DNA of 64,000 nt, from contig CAUYUJ010018714.1 in the NCBI GenBank assembly GCA_963575745.1, positions 92,743 through 156,742 on the forward strand, read 5' to 3'. The translations under genes were made by a program, and so were the position numbers. This document shows, one piece after another, positions 31,991 to 44,261 of the stretch. Source of the stretch: Prorocentrum cordatum. Taxonomy: Eukaryota; Sar; Dinophyceae; Prorocentrales; Prorocentraceae. A model generated the notes under the pieces. It saw only the letters and a list, made by a program, of their open reading frames with translations. It searched no databases and was not told the DNA's origin. Each line of letters opens with the position of its first letter. Positions within the stretch are counted from its first letter, which is position 1.

Positions 31991-33379
31991 CGCTGGGCTG
32001 AGTGCACGGCAAGGAGGGTCGTTGATGTAGCAGCGGAATGGAGTGGCTGGCAAGCACCTGGGCCAAAAACAGCCACGGACCGTTATCCCTTTCTTTGAAG
32101 CAAGCTGAGGCCAGAGGACGAGATGGGAGCAGGGGCAAGGAAGGCAGCAGCAGGAAGGATTTACAGCAGGAGCAAGAGCAGTAGCAGGATGTACAGGAGA
32201 ATCAGCAGGAGCTGAGTCGCAGAGAGACATTAGCTTGCCTGCTGGCCCAACTCCATTCGAAGTCCGTCCTATGCCCAGGTCGGACTTCGTTTTCGAGCCG
32301 CCTCCGGCTGTGGCGACTCAAGAGGGGCGGCACAGAGCCCCCATCCACCCCAAAAAACGCCCACAGGAGCAAGCATGGCACTGGGACGCTGTTCGAGGGC
32401 GTAGGCTGTTGAGTGCGCTTCCGCTTCCAATCCCCTTCTTCCCCATTCGGGGAGGGGCCCACACCCTCTATCTACCCTCCTCCCATTGGTACGGACGGGG
32501 GGGGGGGGCTGCGAGAGTTCATGTAGGGCGTCTAAGGTGGCCCAAGATGGTTCCAAGATGGCGTCAGGTAGCTCAAGATGCCCTGCCATTGATGGCACAA
32601 GGTAGCCGAAGATGGCTCACATGGCTCCCAGCATGACTCCCAAAGGCCCCAAGAGTGCCCCAAGACGGCTCCGAGTGGCCACGGTACCTCCATAGGAGAC
32701 CACCGAGAGGCAACAGTCAGACCATTTTGGCGATTCGATGGCGTTGGCCTTCTCGCTGGTTCGCTCCCAACGCACGTTCGGGGCGTCTTGATACGGCCCC
32801 AAAACCGCCCACGAACGTCCCCAAGAGTGCCCCCGAGGCGATACTTCGGGCCTGCACGGGGCTAGGCGAATCAAGTACGCACCAACCCTCCGCTCAAAGC
32901 CAAAACCATTGAAAGGCGTAAGGCATTGGAAGGAGACTGGCATATCGGGGACAACACTGGGGAACTGTATCACAACATGCATCAGGATCTTCGAGAATGT
33001 TTCCAGCATTGCGCGGGGTGGCACAAGCTGGCGTGAACTAGCCTCCAACATATCTCCAAGAATTCCACGGGCAAGATGGGCCCACGATCGCCCAAGAGAG
33101 CCCGAAGAGGGGATCAGAGGGGCCCCAAGACAACCCCAAGGACGCCCAAGAGCGCCCAACGAGCGTCTCCAGAGGCGCACGGTCGGACTCCAGAGGTGCA
33201 CTGTCGGACTCATACGGGCCTCAAGATGGCCTCAAAGACTGCCAAAAGGGCTCCAGGGACCCCCCAAGAGGGCTCCGAAAGCTCCCCAGATGGCCTCAAG
33301 AGGCACCAGGATGGCTCCAAGAAACCTCCAGGAAGCATCCAGAGCGACAGATTCGCAAAGGCCTTTCTGCTTGACCCAT

Positions 33380-33412
<33 letters not shown>

Positions 33413-33654
33413 ATCGTCGTATTCTTCCTCCCCTCAATCATCTGTTCCTCCTCCACCACCACCTCCTCCTCCTCTCACCTCCTCCCACATCTTCCTCCAC
33501 CTCCTCATCCGCATCATCATGTTCCTCCTGTTACTCGTTCACCTCCTCCGCCTACTCATCCCACTCATCCAAATCTCGCCTGGGGCTCACCAAAATGTTG
33601 TTGGAAAACGTGTTCCGTCACATTCCGATTCCGTCTTCTCGCCCTCATCCGTAC

Positions 33655-33655
33655 C

Positions 33656-33725
<70 letters not shown>

Positions 33726-33865
33726 GACCATCACAATCAGCAGCATCATCATCACAATCAGCAACATCATCATCACCATCAGCATCATCAGCATTATCAT
33801 CAGCATCATCAGCATCAGCAGCAGCAGCATCATCATTATCATCATCATCATCATCATCATCATCT
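33655..33865. repeat. TCA trinucleotide tract in array A unit 4
   Basis: Shortest of the array A TCA tracts, with the same GACCATCACAATCAGCAGC interruption as unit 3, so units 3 and 4 are most closely related. Confidence 0.95.
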
Positions 33866-34258
33866 TCGTTCCGAAGAGCCGCCAGATCATATAATATAGT
33901 ATTGCTTAGTCTGTAGAAGAGTGTTGCACTGCATGCTACATGATCCGACACTTCACAGATGAGGGCAAGTCGCCTGGCAATCGTTTCTGGATGGACTGTC
34001 GGGGATACGCGGAGAGTCAGGAATTACGAGAAGCTCAATCGTTCAAGACAGGAACGTCTTCCGGTGGGTCCCCATGGCCAGAGACATCGGCGGAGGAGGA
34101 GGTGAGGGCTGGCCTCGAAAGGGAGTCCCGGGCCCAGGCGGCCGCCCCCCTCGTGTGTTTCCCCGGCCGAGACCACCGCTTACTGAGAGCATTGCAGCCC
34201 TCCTCTGCCGAAGGGGGAAGGCCTCGGGGTGCGGCGCCCCGGCGACCCGACCAGGCGC

Positions 34259-34648
34259 TCACCACTTGCGCTCCCACGTGGCGCCGTTCTCGAACCTGAC
34301 GCTCGCCCCCAGCACGGTGCCCTCGGGGAAGGGCGGCTCCATCAGCACCTTGGCGCCCCTGACCACGCCGCGCTTCTCGACCGTCGCACCGCTCCTGGTC
34401 TTCAGGGCGAAGGTGATGGAGCAGTGGTCCTGCTTCACCTGGAACAGCTCGCCGTGCGCGTCCGAGAACCACCGGTCGCCACCGAGCTGGGCGCAGCCGA
34501 ACTTGGCCACGTCCTCCTCGGTCTGCGAGGCGAGCGCGCGCTCCCGGGCCCGCCTGCGGGCGCCCTTGGGGCGATCCTCCTCCGAGTCCAGGGCGCTAGC
34601 CTGCACGAAGGCGAGCGCCATCAGCACCACCGCCAGCACGCGCGCCAT
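34259..34648 (-). CDS. Array A gene 5: small secreted protein, 5'-most copy
   Basis: Protein identical to gene 1. This copy ends the array: homology to other units stops at about 34786, so it lacks the long conserved upstream region (pyrimidine tract and beyond) of its sisters. If that region holds promoter or trans-splice acceptor signals, this copy may be poorly expressed on its own. In a co-transcribed array read from the right, it would be the first gene. Confidence 0.75.
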   Translation of the reverse strand: MARVLAVVLMALAFVQASALDSEEDRPKGARRRARERALASQTEEDVAKFGCAQLGGDRWFSDAHGELFQVKQDHCSITFALKTRSGATVEKRGVVRGAKVLMEPPFPEGTVLGASVRFENGATWERKW

Positions 34649-34714
34649 CGCTTGGCTGAGTGCACGGCAAGGAGGGTCGTTGATGTAGCAGCGGGATGGA
34701 GTGGCTGGCAAGCA

Positions 34715-34735
34715 CCTGCGCCAAAACAGCCACGG
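34715..34735 (-). promoter_or_regulatory. Best spliced-leader-like relic (array A gene 5)
   Basis: Exactly 21 bases, CCGTGGCTGTTTTGGCGCAG then G on the minus strand, matching 16 of 21 positions of the remembered dinoflagellate leader without gaps. Four of the five differences are transitions. Confidence 0.45.
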
Positions 34736-34786
34736 ACCGTTACCCGTCTCCTTGAAGCAAGCTGAGGCCAGAGGACGAGATGGGAG

Positions 34787-36200
34787 CAAGATCCCGAGAG
34801 GGCTCCAAAACGATTCCGAGAAACTTCCGGGGGCTTGCCGAGCGTAAAGATCCCGCAAAACTGACGAGCCGCAAAAAGACGCACGCGCAGAAATACTCAC
34901 ACGAATTGCAAACCCGTGAGCGGGCCATGCAGCGCAAGGGAACGATGATCGGATCATATCATACAGCTCGTTGTCGTGACTGCCACCGTCCCCCTAAAAC
35001 TTTCCTTCGGCTCGAGCTTATCATCCTCCATGTTCTCTCCCCTCCTCATCCTCATCCTCCTCCTACTCCTCTGTTGCCTCCTCCTCATCCTCCTTATCCC
35101 CGCTCTTCCCCGCGAGCCACAAACGAGCTTAGTGCTGGCAGTATTGAAATTATGCGGGGGTCCTCTCGGGCCTGTTGTGCCCCCTCGTCCTCAACTCGGA
35201 ATTCCAGTATGATGCGTGTGTGCAAACTGTGTGGCGCAAACGATGCGGTGGATTCTACTTACTCATCTCCAGCGGTAAGGAACTGCTTGCCCTCTTGCAG
35301 CTTAAGTGGGGCTGTCTGAGGTCCGCCTGGATCGTCTTCGGGGCCAGAGGAAGCCCCAAAAGGCCCAACTAGGGCCTAATATAATAGGGCCCTCAAGGGA
35401 GCCCCAACGATACTACACCAGGGGCTCTTGGTACGACGCTGCTGGTGGCCCTTTGGGGCCCCTCTGGAAACTCTGCCAGGTCATTCTCGAAGCTCTCGTG
35501 AGGCTGTCTGGGGCCCTCTCAGCTAAGATGTGGGGCCAGCCGAAGGCGTTTGGAAAGCCTCCGAGGAGGCCCCGACGATGTCATACCAGGGGCCCCTGGA
35601 ATGATGAATCTACAGCGGAGGCCAGTCCACAAGAAACCTTCCACAAGAAACGCAACCCTGAGACCCCAAGACGTCCATCGATTTCTTGTGTGGGAACGTC
35701 ACGCTTTACGCTTTTCCATAGCAGAGCCATGGACACCCGAGAAACCCAGGGCACCCTGGAGGCGGGGGAGCTCACCGGGATGCGACCTCTCACCCCGGAA
35801 GTCATAATGATGTCGTTGGCGGATCGCCAGACTGGAATACTATCTCGGATCAGGCTTTTGAAGCTTACTAATATCATGGCGTCCGCCCGCGGGCCCGACT
35901 GGATACGATGATCTCTAGGCTGACACTGGCATCCATGAATCATCTGTCTACAGGAGCCCCCCTTAAGGCTATCTTCGCTTCGGCGCGACAGACCGACATT
36001 CAGCGTGCTCGGGATGTGCCTCCATTGAGTCCCGTGCATGGAATAGCGCGGCACTCCTGCCTCTGTCAGGTCTGTCACCGGTGAGTACAATGATTCTGGG
36101 CACTCAATGCCTGGGTTACTGTGCCCGTTGCTGGGCCTCAAATTGTAAGTCGGGCAGGTTTACCCGCGGAGGCCGGTTCTTGTGCACACCAGTGCTGCGG
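34787..36200. other. Right flank of array A, no gene recognised
   Basis: Contains a CTCCTCATCCTCC pyrimidine tract (35035-35105), GGGGCCCTC-type words with a 177-bp imperfect tandem duplication at about 35330-35600 (AACGATACTACACCAGGGGC then GACGATGTCATACCAGGGGC), and dispersed repeat D copy 2. The 186-codon minus frame 36141-35581 has balanced composition but no recognisable domain. Confidence 0.4.
35617..35762. repeat. Dispersed repeat D, copy 2
   Basis: Same word order as 22150-22296: GAGGCCAGTCCACAAGAAAC, CTTCCACAAGAAAC, AACGTCACGCTTT, CCCAGGGCACCCTGGAGGC. Same orientation, on the other side of array A. Confidence 0.55.
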
Positions 36201-39200
36201 CCGATCATCTCGCACATCTTCAGCACTGCCAGTGCTTAGCATGCCCAACGCTTGGACTTGAGGCATTGCTTGACGACGCCCAGGCGTGTCTTACGATAGT
36301 GCCCGCAGCCTTCCGGTGGCCGAATTGCCGCTTCATCGCTGCGGCATACCCAACCATCGAACTCGTCATACGAGACAACCGCACCCGTGAACCTACACGG
36401 AAGGCCGTCGTTATGAGAAGGCCTGTGCCAGGTGGCTGCAGTGAGCCACTCCGAGCAGCAGCGCTGTTCATTCTCCTTCGGTAACCGCGTTGGCTGGTAC
36501 TCTTTCTGCGGAGCGCCGCCGTCAGTGCTTCAGCTTCGCCGCTGCGGGGACTGGTTCTTTGCGCAGTAGGTTGCGGACGCGACGGCGTTCGACAGCTACC
36601 TCGATCACGCACGTTGCCGCGCGCGCAGGGTGAGCACTGTGCCACTCTGCGTCGGCTCGAACCATCATCGGCGGCACCGTTCTATGACGGTGTGACCAGC
36701 ATCTGATATGGAGTGCCATGTGTCTCCCAGCAAAGCCCGCCCCCCTCTTCCATTTCAGCGAAGTTAACAAGTTGCCCCGCAGATGCAGATGCAGCGGGCG
36801 CCGCCGCCGAAGCCGACGCGGCAGCGGGCTCGGCGGGTGACCCCGCATTTCCAGATGGGCCCCTCTCCTTTTCGCGGATGTCCTTGCACTGGCGCCCGCT
36901 CACTTTCGGAGCTCCCGGCGCCTTGGATGCGGTCTGGAGTGCGTTATTTTCCGCATCGGGCTGCGAAGCATGATGCACTGTTGAACCGAGGGCCACGGCG
37001 AGTCCGGCCAAAATCGGCGCCGCGCGCCGCGACGGGCCCCATCGGTTCGGGCGCGCTGCTGCCCCGGAACGCCGCCGCCGCGGCTGTCGCAGCTGGCCCC
37101 CCAGAAAGCGTTCCACTGGCAGGTTTCCCCGCGGGCCCCCCGTCAGATCGCTTCGCCCTGCCCCTTCCAGGGTTGGCCTCTGCCGAAATGGCTCGCTTCT
37201 TCTATCTAGGTGACCTCTGCAAGTTTGAAGATGGAGATATATCCACAGCCTTCGGAGGGCGCCCCAGGGGCCCCGGGCGCTCGCCTGGTTTCCCAGCGGG
37301 CCCCCCCGCATCAGCGGGCGCAGCAGGTTTCACCCGCGCCCTCGCGCGAAAAGCAGTCTGGCGGAGGCCCCCGCGCGAATCGGTAAATCCTCAGATTCTC
37401 GATCTCGGCATTCTTTTTGCAATCGAAATCAGATATTCCATTGGGCAACTTGCCGCGCACTGCAGTAACTATCCATCCAATGCCTTTGCTGAGATGCACC
37501 ACTGCGTCGCCCCATTCCAAGAGCGTATCCTCCGTGACTTGCGCATTGATGTCTCTAGCTGCATCAGTGTCTTCGTCAGCATAGGACTCGTTGTCGCATG
37601 CAGACGCACACGCAGGGACAGCGGGATCAACGGCCCGCGCGAGACGGGGCGCCTCGTCTTCCCTGTCAGCCGCAGCTGGCGGACAACCCCGCTAGTCGCG
37701 GCCCTCCCTGACACCTTTGCGAGAAGATGCAGGTTCCCCCGCAAAAGGAGGGCGCTGGCGCGTCAAGTCGGGCCTCGCGGCACGCCCGATTGCAACGCGA
37801 AAGCTGGCGCGCTCGCGTCCACGGACCTACACTCGGCGCGTCTTCTGATCCGCAAAGGCAGCCCTTGTGTTGGCCTTCCTTTCCAGCGTTTCAGCTGTCT
37901 CGGTGCCGCCCCTGCCGCTGAAACGGATGATCTCTGGTTTTTGGGCCCCCCTGCGCAGACCGCAATGACCGATCACGGCGGACTCGACGCCCAGCCCTGC
38001 GCCCGCCAGCGGCTCATATAGTCGCCTGGTACCTGTTGGCGAGCAAACCCGTCGCCCTGTTCACCAACTGCTCTGAATCGAGGCTGGCCTTCGGGCTAGT
38101 CTGAGCCCTCGTCGCCCTGATGCGGGTGGCCCCGCGACCATGCCCTTCTGGGCGATCCTCTCGGAGCTCGCGGACGCGGGCGCCGCGCGCCGCTTGAGCG
38201 GGCACGCGAGCACCTGCGCGAACGACTCCGCTGGCGATGGCATGGCGGATTTTGCCCCCAGCTGCCCGCCCCCCCCCCCCCCCCCATCATCATCCTTAGC
38301 GCGCCTCGCGCGCCCCCAGGCCTTGCGGCTCGAAGGGCGGCCATGTAGTACAAGGATGAAGTGAGAGCGTTCGCTGTGTCCGAGCTCGTACTGGACCCGT
38401 TCAGAATGGTCACCAGTGTCGCGCGGGTTACCCCGCAAAGAACCGCTGTCGCAAGTTACCCTGCGCGCGGGGCCCCCAGTCACCTGCGGTCGGAGCGACA
38501 ATTGGAAGTCCCAGAACGGTGCGATGAGGGCGCGGCGCGGCGAGTTCGGCGCGCGCTGGATGGTTCAGTCGTTCGCGCAGCTTGGGCCCCAGTGGTCGCA
38601 TGTAGCGCGGGGCGCAGGCGCCTTGCGCTTGGCCCTGCGCGCGCGTCTTGTCTGGGCCGCGGCGCCCTGCTTAACGCGCGAAATTGTCGCCCGAGCTGCG
38701 CGCGTGGTTTTGTCTTTTTCGGTGTTTGATGCAGTTGTGCGGCGACATCTTGGACGAGGCCGTCGCAAGTATGCTGGCGCGCGTTGTGAGAGCACCCTGG
38801 CGCTCATCCTGGGGCGCCCTCCGCTGGGCGGTTGGACGCAGCGTAGGTCCGCGGAGCAAGCAAACCTGTCGTGTTTCCTATCTCCCTCGCCCCTCCTCTC
38901 ATCCCCCATCCCTCCCCCCCCCTCCCTTCCACCCCCCCCGCCCCCCCCCCCCCCTCGCCCGGTTTCCTCCGCTTCGGCGCCCCCCCCCCCCCTGAGAGCA
39001 GAGCGAGCAGCATGGAGTGGCAGCGTCGGTGGCCAGAAAGGCAACTCGACGAGGCGCGCGCCCCGCGAGGGCGAATGCCCCCGTCGCGGCGCGCCCAGTC
39101 GGTCGCTCAGTCGCCCCGTTTGGCCCCGCCACCTCCTTGGAGGTGGCCCTAGGCCGCCGCGGGAGTTTGCCCCGCGCCCCTGGTTCCGCCGGCGCGGAAT

Positions 39201-40110
39201 CCTTAAACAAAAATTGAGACGGGCCACCGCCTGGTTTGGGGACTCAAGCGTCGTTTGGATGATGTCTCGGGCGTCGGTGGGTTGACGAATCACAAGACTG
39301 CGCGGTGATCCCCTGTCCCAAAACGGCGCGGCGGCATCTCCGGGATTTCGCGGCCGCCCTGCCCCGGCCCCCGCCCTGGCCAGCGCCCGCCTCGCCCATC
39401 GCGGTTAGCAGGCGCCGCCGCGCTCCGCGTCGCTGACACCCCTGGGTCGGAGTCGGGTCAACACGGCGCGGCCCCCCGACGGGAGCTACCGGCTGAAACT
39501 GAGGCGGCATTCTCACATGCTCCAGCACGTTGAATACGCCACGCTGCAAGTGCGGCGCGCGCCGCGCAGGGGTTGGCATCCGTCGGGCGGCGTTTGCGCG
39601 GGGTCAGGGCGAGGGGCGCCAAACGCAAGATCGCAGCATGAGGCGCATCATCTCGCCATTCGAGCCTCCGCCCCACCGTGACCGGCGCCGCGCACGCCGC
39701 GGCGCAATAGGTTCGTGGCCACCTTGTCGTTGCAATGTTCGGTTGCGTGCGTCCACGGAAAAATCGGTAGCTCAGTCCCGCTGGCATTTGGTTATGTTTT
39801 TCTCGCGCAGGCAATGCGGTGGGCTTTCAGGGCGTAGCCGCCGCTACAGCAGAGGGCGAGGGATCGCAGCACAAGTGGTGGCATGTTGGTTCGGGACTTC
39901 CTGATTTGCCGTGGATCGCTTTTTCGTGGACGCGGGATGGGATTCGCGCGAACCCCGCCGCGGACCCTTCTGGAGGGGACTTGAATGGCAACCCTGCCTG
40001 GCCAGGAGAATCCCGGGGTCGCCGCCCGGCGCCTCGCCGCGCCGTTTCGGGGCCCCCAAGAAGTTAAGCTCCTCCTCCGTAGCCGGTATCATGCCATCAT
40101 CGGAACTATC
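36200..40110. other. Unassigned GC-rich segment, possible decayed retroelement DNA
   Basis: Open frames on both strands overlap. Protein-like minus fragments include EWGDAVVHLSKGIGWIVTAV (about 37510) and GQLVNFAEMEEGGGLCWETH (about 36775), neither attributable to a family. The long plus frame 36783-38021 is Pro/Arg-rich and probably a shadow. C runs occur at 38268-38286 and 38926-38991. The word GCAGGTTnCCCCGC recurs through this segment (see findings). Confidence 0.35.
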
Positions 40111-40464
40111 TGGCTAGCACCCATCGGAGTGCGCAGGGGCCCCCGCCATCTCGCAATCCGAGTCGGCGGGCGGTCGGCACCCCACGACTATCTCCACGCG
40201 CGCAGGTTTCCCCGCGATCGGGGTGCCCAGCCAGTCTGCGAGATCGATCTCGCCGAGGCCAACGTAGACCTCCTCTAAGAGCTCCTCGGCGCACCTCTCG
40301 AGGGACGCGCTGGCGCCCGTGTATCTCGACGACGCGAAATGGACGGCGGCTGCGGGCATGTCCTCTGGTTCGGCAAGAAGGGGCCTCGAACTCGACATAC
40401 TGAATGTCGGAACTGGTTCGAGCCACATGCATCGACGGACCCCTGCCCCCTCGTCGCTTCGGGG

Positions 40465-40506
40465 GCACTCGCGACGAAAATGTTGGGTGCTATGGCAGAT
40501 ATCGCA
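40465..40506 (-). pseudogene. CCHC zinc knuckle of the gag remains
   Basis: CDICHSTQHFRREC fits C-x2-C-x4-H-x4-C exactly, the nucleic-acid-binding knuckle typical of gag nucleocapsid regions. It follows the basic stretch RSKGKARGKGKRRR. Confidence 0.8.
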
Positions 40507-41141
40507 TCCCATGGTTTTCCCGTTGGCATCCTCCGGGTGGCCCCGACGCCCCTCGCCCTTTCCTGAAGCGCGCCTACGGCCTCTACCACTCCCCGGGAAG
40601 ATATCATCATGCTGTTGCCCCGCCAGGGAGGCCAAGAATGTCAGCATACCTCCCCCGTGCAACCGTCGTCGTTTACCCTTGCCTCTAGCCTTGCCCTTTG
40701 ACCTAACACGCGTCGGACTGCGCGTCGCACGAGTCGAAATGAGTTCTGCATAAAACGTCTCCGTCGGCGCGCATGTTCCTGGTAGCCCAGGAATATGCAT
40801 TGAGACGGTTGCTCGTCAGTGAAGTGCGCGGGCATACCAGGATAATCCAAGTTACCAGTTCCTTCATCGGACGAGGCGCCAGCATCTGTGCCTGAGTCAA
40901 GTCGGGCTCTGCAGGTTGCCCCGCCGAACCCGCGAAGGTAGCAGCTCGGGTAGGGGCCACGGTTGTCGACGGCCCCTGATATAGAGCCCAAGAGTCTTGC
41001 GACCCCATGGGCTGGCCATAAAGTATTGGCCTCGTTTGGTTGTGGACCGTCATTCCAGACGGCGCCGGCAGGTTGCCCCGCATGATTGACACCATGAAAG
41101 ACGTCAGCTCGGTGGCCGTGGCTAAATACACCACCGATGCT

Positions 41142-41393
41142 GCCATGGGTTCGCTCGCCAATGTCCGTGAGCCCTCATGCGCCCCAGTAAGGAGTCGAAT
41201 TGTCGCTGAAACCTTGGCATTTGGTGGTTCAGTGGTTGTCGTAGTTGTTGCGCGCGCGACGTACCTCTTGCCATGGGTTCGCTCGCCAATGTCCGTGAGC
41301 CCTCACGCGCCCCAGTAAGGAGTCGAAGTGTTGCTGAGTCCTAGGCATTTGGTGGTTCAGTGGTTGTAATAGTTGTTGCGCGCGCGAAGTACC
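41142..41393. repeat. Tandem duplication, about 130 bp, inside gag
   Basis: CCATGGGTTCGCTCGCCAAT begins at about 41143 and again at about 41273. Both units end TTGTTGCGCGCGCGA. The copies differ at a few bases. Confidence 0.85.
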
Positions 41394-42239
41394 GACACCT
41401 AGGGCGCTGAACAGCATGGCTGTCAGGATCTGGAAGTTCGGGGCGTTGAACCCCACGGTGTCAGCGTCGAAACGTGCAATCTCGAAACGAGCCCGCGCCT
41501 GGTCGATCCGTTCTCCCGCGTGGACGCGAAAGTCAATGAGAGCCAACCCCGAATTAAGTAGTCGTTCCTTCCAGGTTCACAGAATTAGAGCTGAGGAGGG
41601 ACATGATGTAGGTGGCGTCATCGAGGTGGCGCCCACCAGTGTTCACTCTAAAATTGATCACTGAGGGGGGGCTCTCGTGGCTATGGTCCTTGCAAGACCT
41701 GGGAGGCCACACTGTGAAGCGGCGGCCTGTTGGGAGGGGGTCATAGTGCCTGCGGTCACGTTGATCCAGGCATGTACCTCGCGACCGAACTCGCGGAGAG
41801 ATGCGTCACTGGCAGGGCCCCAATGAGGGCCGGCAGCACGCGGGTCGTCTGCACCACGCCGCATGTCCAACAGCGAATCCGATGGCGACCCAGAGGAGGC
41901 TGAAGATAGCGATGCCCATCCAGTGGCCCCGTAGGTCAGTGTCAATTGTGCGTGGCCGTTGGTTATGAAGTGACGTTGCCGTCAGTTTGCGAGGAGGTGC
42001 CGATGTCATAACGCATGTAGTTATGCAAAATGCCTTCGAAGAAATTGCCAAGCGGCGTAGGTGGGTGGGTTTCAGGAGCGTAGTAGCGCAGATCGGTAGG
42101 GCTCGGGCAAGAGACCTCTGCGTGAGCAGCGGCAGCTGTACAAGTGTCTTTGCGATGGTACAGAGCTCCTCCACGTAGAGCCAGTTCACCCTGATGTTCC
42201 ACCATATCGGTAGTCCACTAGATAGCGCCGTGGATCGCA

Positions 42240-42590
42240 AAGAGGAAAGCTAGAGCGGGCCACCAACGGCCAGCTCCGCTACCAAGTTTAAGGCTGGTCG
42301 GGAAGCCCAACCAAATGCTTCGCCTCAGGCGAAGCATGCGTCAAACCCTGTGGTATCGTCGTATTAACATTAGTGCCACAAGTAGGAAGGAGCCGCGTGA
42401 GCGGCGATGATACATCTCAAGAGTAAAAGGGGACACTTTTCTGTCTCGGTGCAAGGTAGCGGGCCGCAGTGCGGCCCTGTCAGATAGGTGGCCGGTCACT
42501 TGGCCAAAACGGCCGCGGACAAACGCTCGTTACATTTCGCCTGTGCCCTTGCCTCCCCAAGAGTTTTGCATATGTTTTGTGCATTGTTCA
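42240..42590. other. Intergenic with a small perfect palindrome
   Basis: No gene was seen. ATGCTTCGCCT at 42315 pairs perfectly with AGGCGAAGCAT ending at 42337, an 11-bp stem with a one-base centre. Confidence 0.6.
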
Positions 42591-42591
42591 A

Positions 42592-42623
42592 AATCTGCCT
42601 GTAGGGGCGACATGCCCGACCTA
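42592..42623. repeat. Solitary M2 element end
   Basis: CTGCCTGTAGGGGCGACATG then CCCGACC matches the right end of the M2 family without a left partner nearby. Confidence 0.5.
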
Positions 42624-42742
42624 AGTGTGCCCGAGTAACCATTTCCTGGTCCTCCTTGCGTTGGAGCGGCCCTCCTCTTGTCGCCCCCCCCTCGCCTCGT
42701 CGGTCTCCGCCCAGGTCTGCGCGAACCATCGCCCAACAGGTA

Positions 42743-42886
42743 GGTCGGGCATGTCCACCTACAGGCGGATATTGAAGGGAAACTTGTTTAAAAAATGCCC
42801 AACACTGATCAAAAATAATCCCCAAAAAGCCCCCAGGCTCTTTACTAGTTTTGAGCATTCGCCCTGTAGAGGGACACGCCCGACTT
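42743..42886. mobile_element. MITE-like element M2, copy 3
   Basis: Ends GGTCGGGCATGTCCACCTAC and TGTAGAGGGACACGCCCGAC form the family's inverted repeat. The centre is A-rich (AAAATAATCCCCAAAAAG). It lies 40 kb from the other copies, showing dispersal. Confidence 0.65.
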
Positions 42887-42889
42887 AAC

Positions 42890-43598
42890 CCAACAGCTGC
42901 TCCACCTCCTCCTGCGCTTTCCAATGTTGCATGTTCCCTTTAGGGTGGGAAAAATCAGCAAAAGGCATAATGAGAATCGTCGACCCCCGGGAAAATATGG
43001 GGAAACCATAGGAAATGGAGCTTGTTTTCGTCATCCTCCCTCTTCTTCCGCTCCTCTGACTGGCTTCTCTCTTATCCACCGCCGCCTCCTCCCTCTGCTC
43101 CAGGCACGCGCTCAGATGGTGACGCATCGTGGCTGACATTCCCTCCCACGTGCTTCCTCCCCGCACGTCGCCCGAACGTTCCGCCCAGAAAAAAGTCAGC
43201 GCGAAAATGAAAACCAGGACAGAGCGATGGCGTTAACGAGCGAAGACATTGATTTGGACCGAACAGTCACCAAAGCGGTCACGAGCCAAGGACGCCCTGG
43301 CGGGAACACAGGCTGGGAGAAAGCATAAACACGAGAAGGACGCTGCTGGGACGGAGGCTTCCAAGTAAATGAGGCTTCGATGGAGACGAACTACGATGGT
43401 CCAAAAAGATATAGAGACTGTGTGATGCATGAAAGACCGCGCCAAGCGGCGAGAACTTCGACGCTAGTACACGATGTATTCCCCATGCCACGCATGCCCC
43501 CAAATGCGATTTATGAAAACCTGGTGAGCGTGTTTTTGTCCCTCCAGGGTAACGGTCGTTTCCAGGGGCGGGGTCGAACCGGAAGGGAACGGTAACGG
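42890..43598. other. Intergenic, no gene recognised
   Basis: Balanced composition with a pyrimidine-rich stretch at 43035-43105. No coding motif is visible on either strand. Confidence 0.4.
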
Positions 43599-44215
43599 CG
43601 GCTGCGGTGTGCACCCGCCAATGTGCATCCGCGCCACCGGCGCATCAGTCGCCCGTGTGCACCTCAGTCCCTGCGTACACGACAATGCCCAATGCCCGCG
43701 TGCAACACGCCGCCGCCCGTGTACACCGCAGTGCCTTCGTACACCACAACAGCCGCGTGCACCGCAGTACCGTGGTGCCTATGTACATCGCAGCGCCTGT
43801 GTAAACTACAGCAGCCGTGTGCGCAACAGCGCCTGCGTACACCTCGTCGCCGACGTGCACGAGAGCGCTTGAACACCAGCGCTTGTGTACACCACAGCAA
43901 CCACGTGCACAGCCGAACATGTGACCCAGAAATTCATCAATCCAGAAATCTGGGCCAGCCTCCTGGACGTTTCGTGAAAAGTCCCGAGCCAACTTTTGTC
44001 GTCAACGCTGGAGGGGCTAACGCTGGAGGGGCGAACGAGCCTCTTGCAAGTTGAGTAAGGCACGCTGGCACAACTTTACGGGAGGACGTTTCTTAATCAA
44101 AGGCTCGACTGCACCGCAGCGCCTACGAACGCCACAATGACTCCGTGCACCACAACGCCTGTGCACACCAGAACGCCAAACGTGCCACCGAGCACATTAG
44201 TAGCTTGCGAGGCCT
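43598..44215. repeat. Degenerate repeats of GTGCACCGCAGTGCCT words
   Basis: Units of about 20-30 bp combining GTGTACACC, CGTGCACC, GCAGCGCCT and ACAACAGC recur, with a non-repeat break at about 43925-44110. Short frames here are artefacts. Confidence 0.7.
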
Positions 44216-44261
44216 CCTTGCGGGGCTCGCCACAGACCGCGGAGGCCTTCAGGACTCGTCA

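Larger units (their letters stand above)
40390..41950 (-). pseudogene. Decayed copia-type gag
   Basis: Minus-strand blocks in three frames: REFGREVHAWINVTAG and TMTPSQQAAA (41800 region); DDATYIMSLLSS then GERIDQARARFEIARFDAD (41490); AMLFSALGV and LLQPLNHQMPRTQQHFDSLL (41380); and finally a Lys/Arg/Gly-rich stretch leading into a CCHC knuckle. The ALGV...LLQP...MPRT...F..L pattern is the usual gag signature of dinoflagellate copia elements. Frameshifts and stops separate the blocks, so no capsid protein can be made. It belongs to a different copy from the pol remains at 11-17 kb. Confidence 0.7.

Noticed and set aside
36783-38021. 412-codon plus-strand frame
   Set aside because: Arg/Pro/Ala-biased, no motif, and the opposite strand holds equally plausible fragments; probably a GC-rich shadow.
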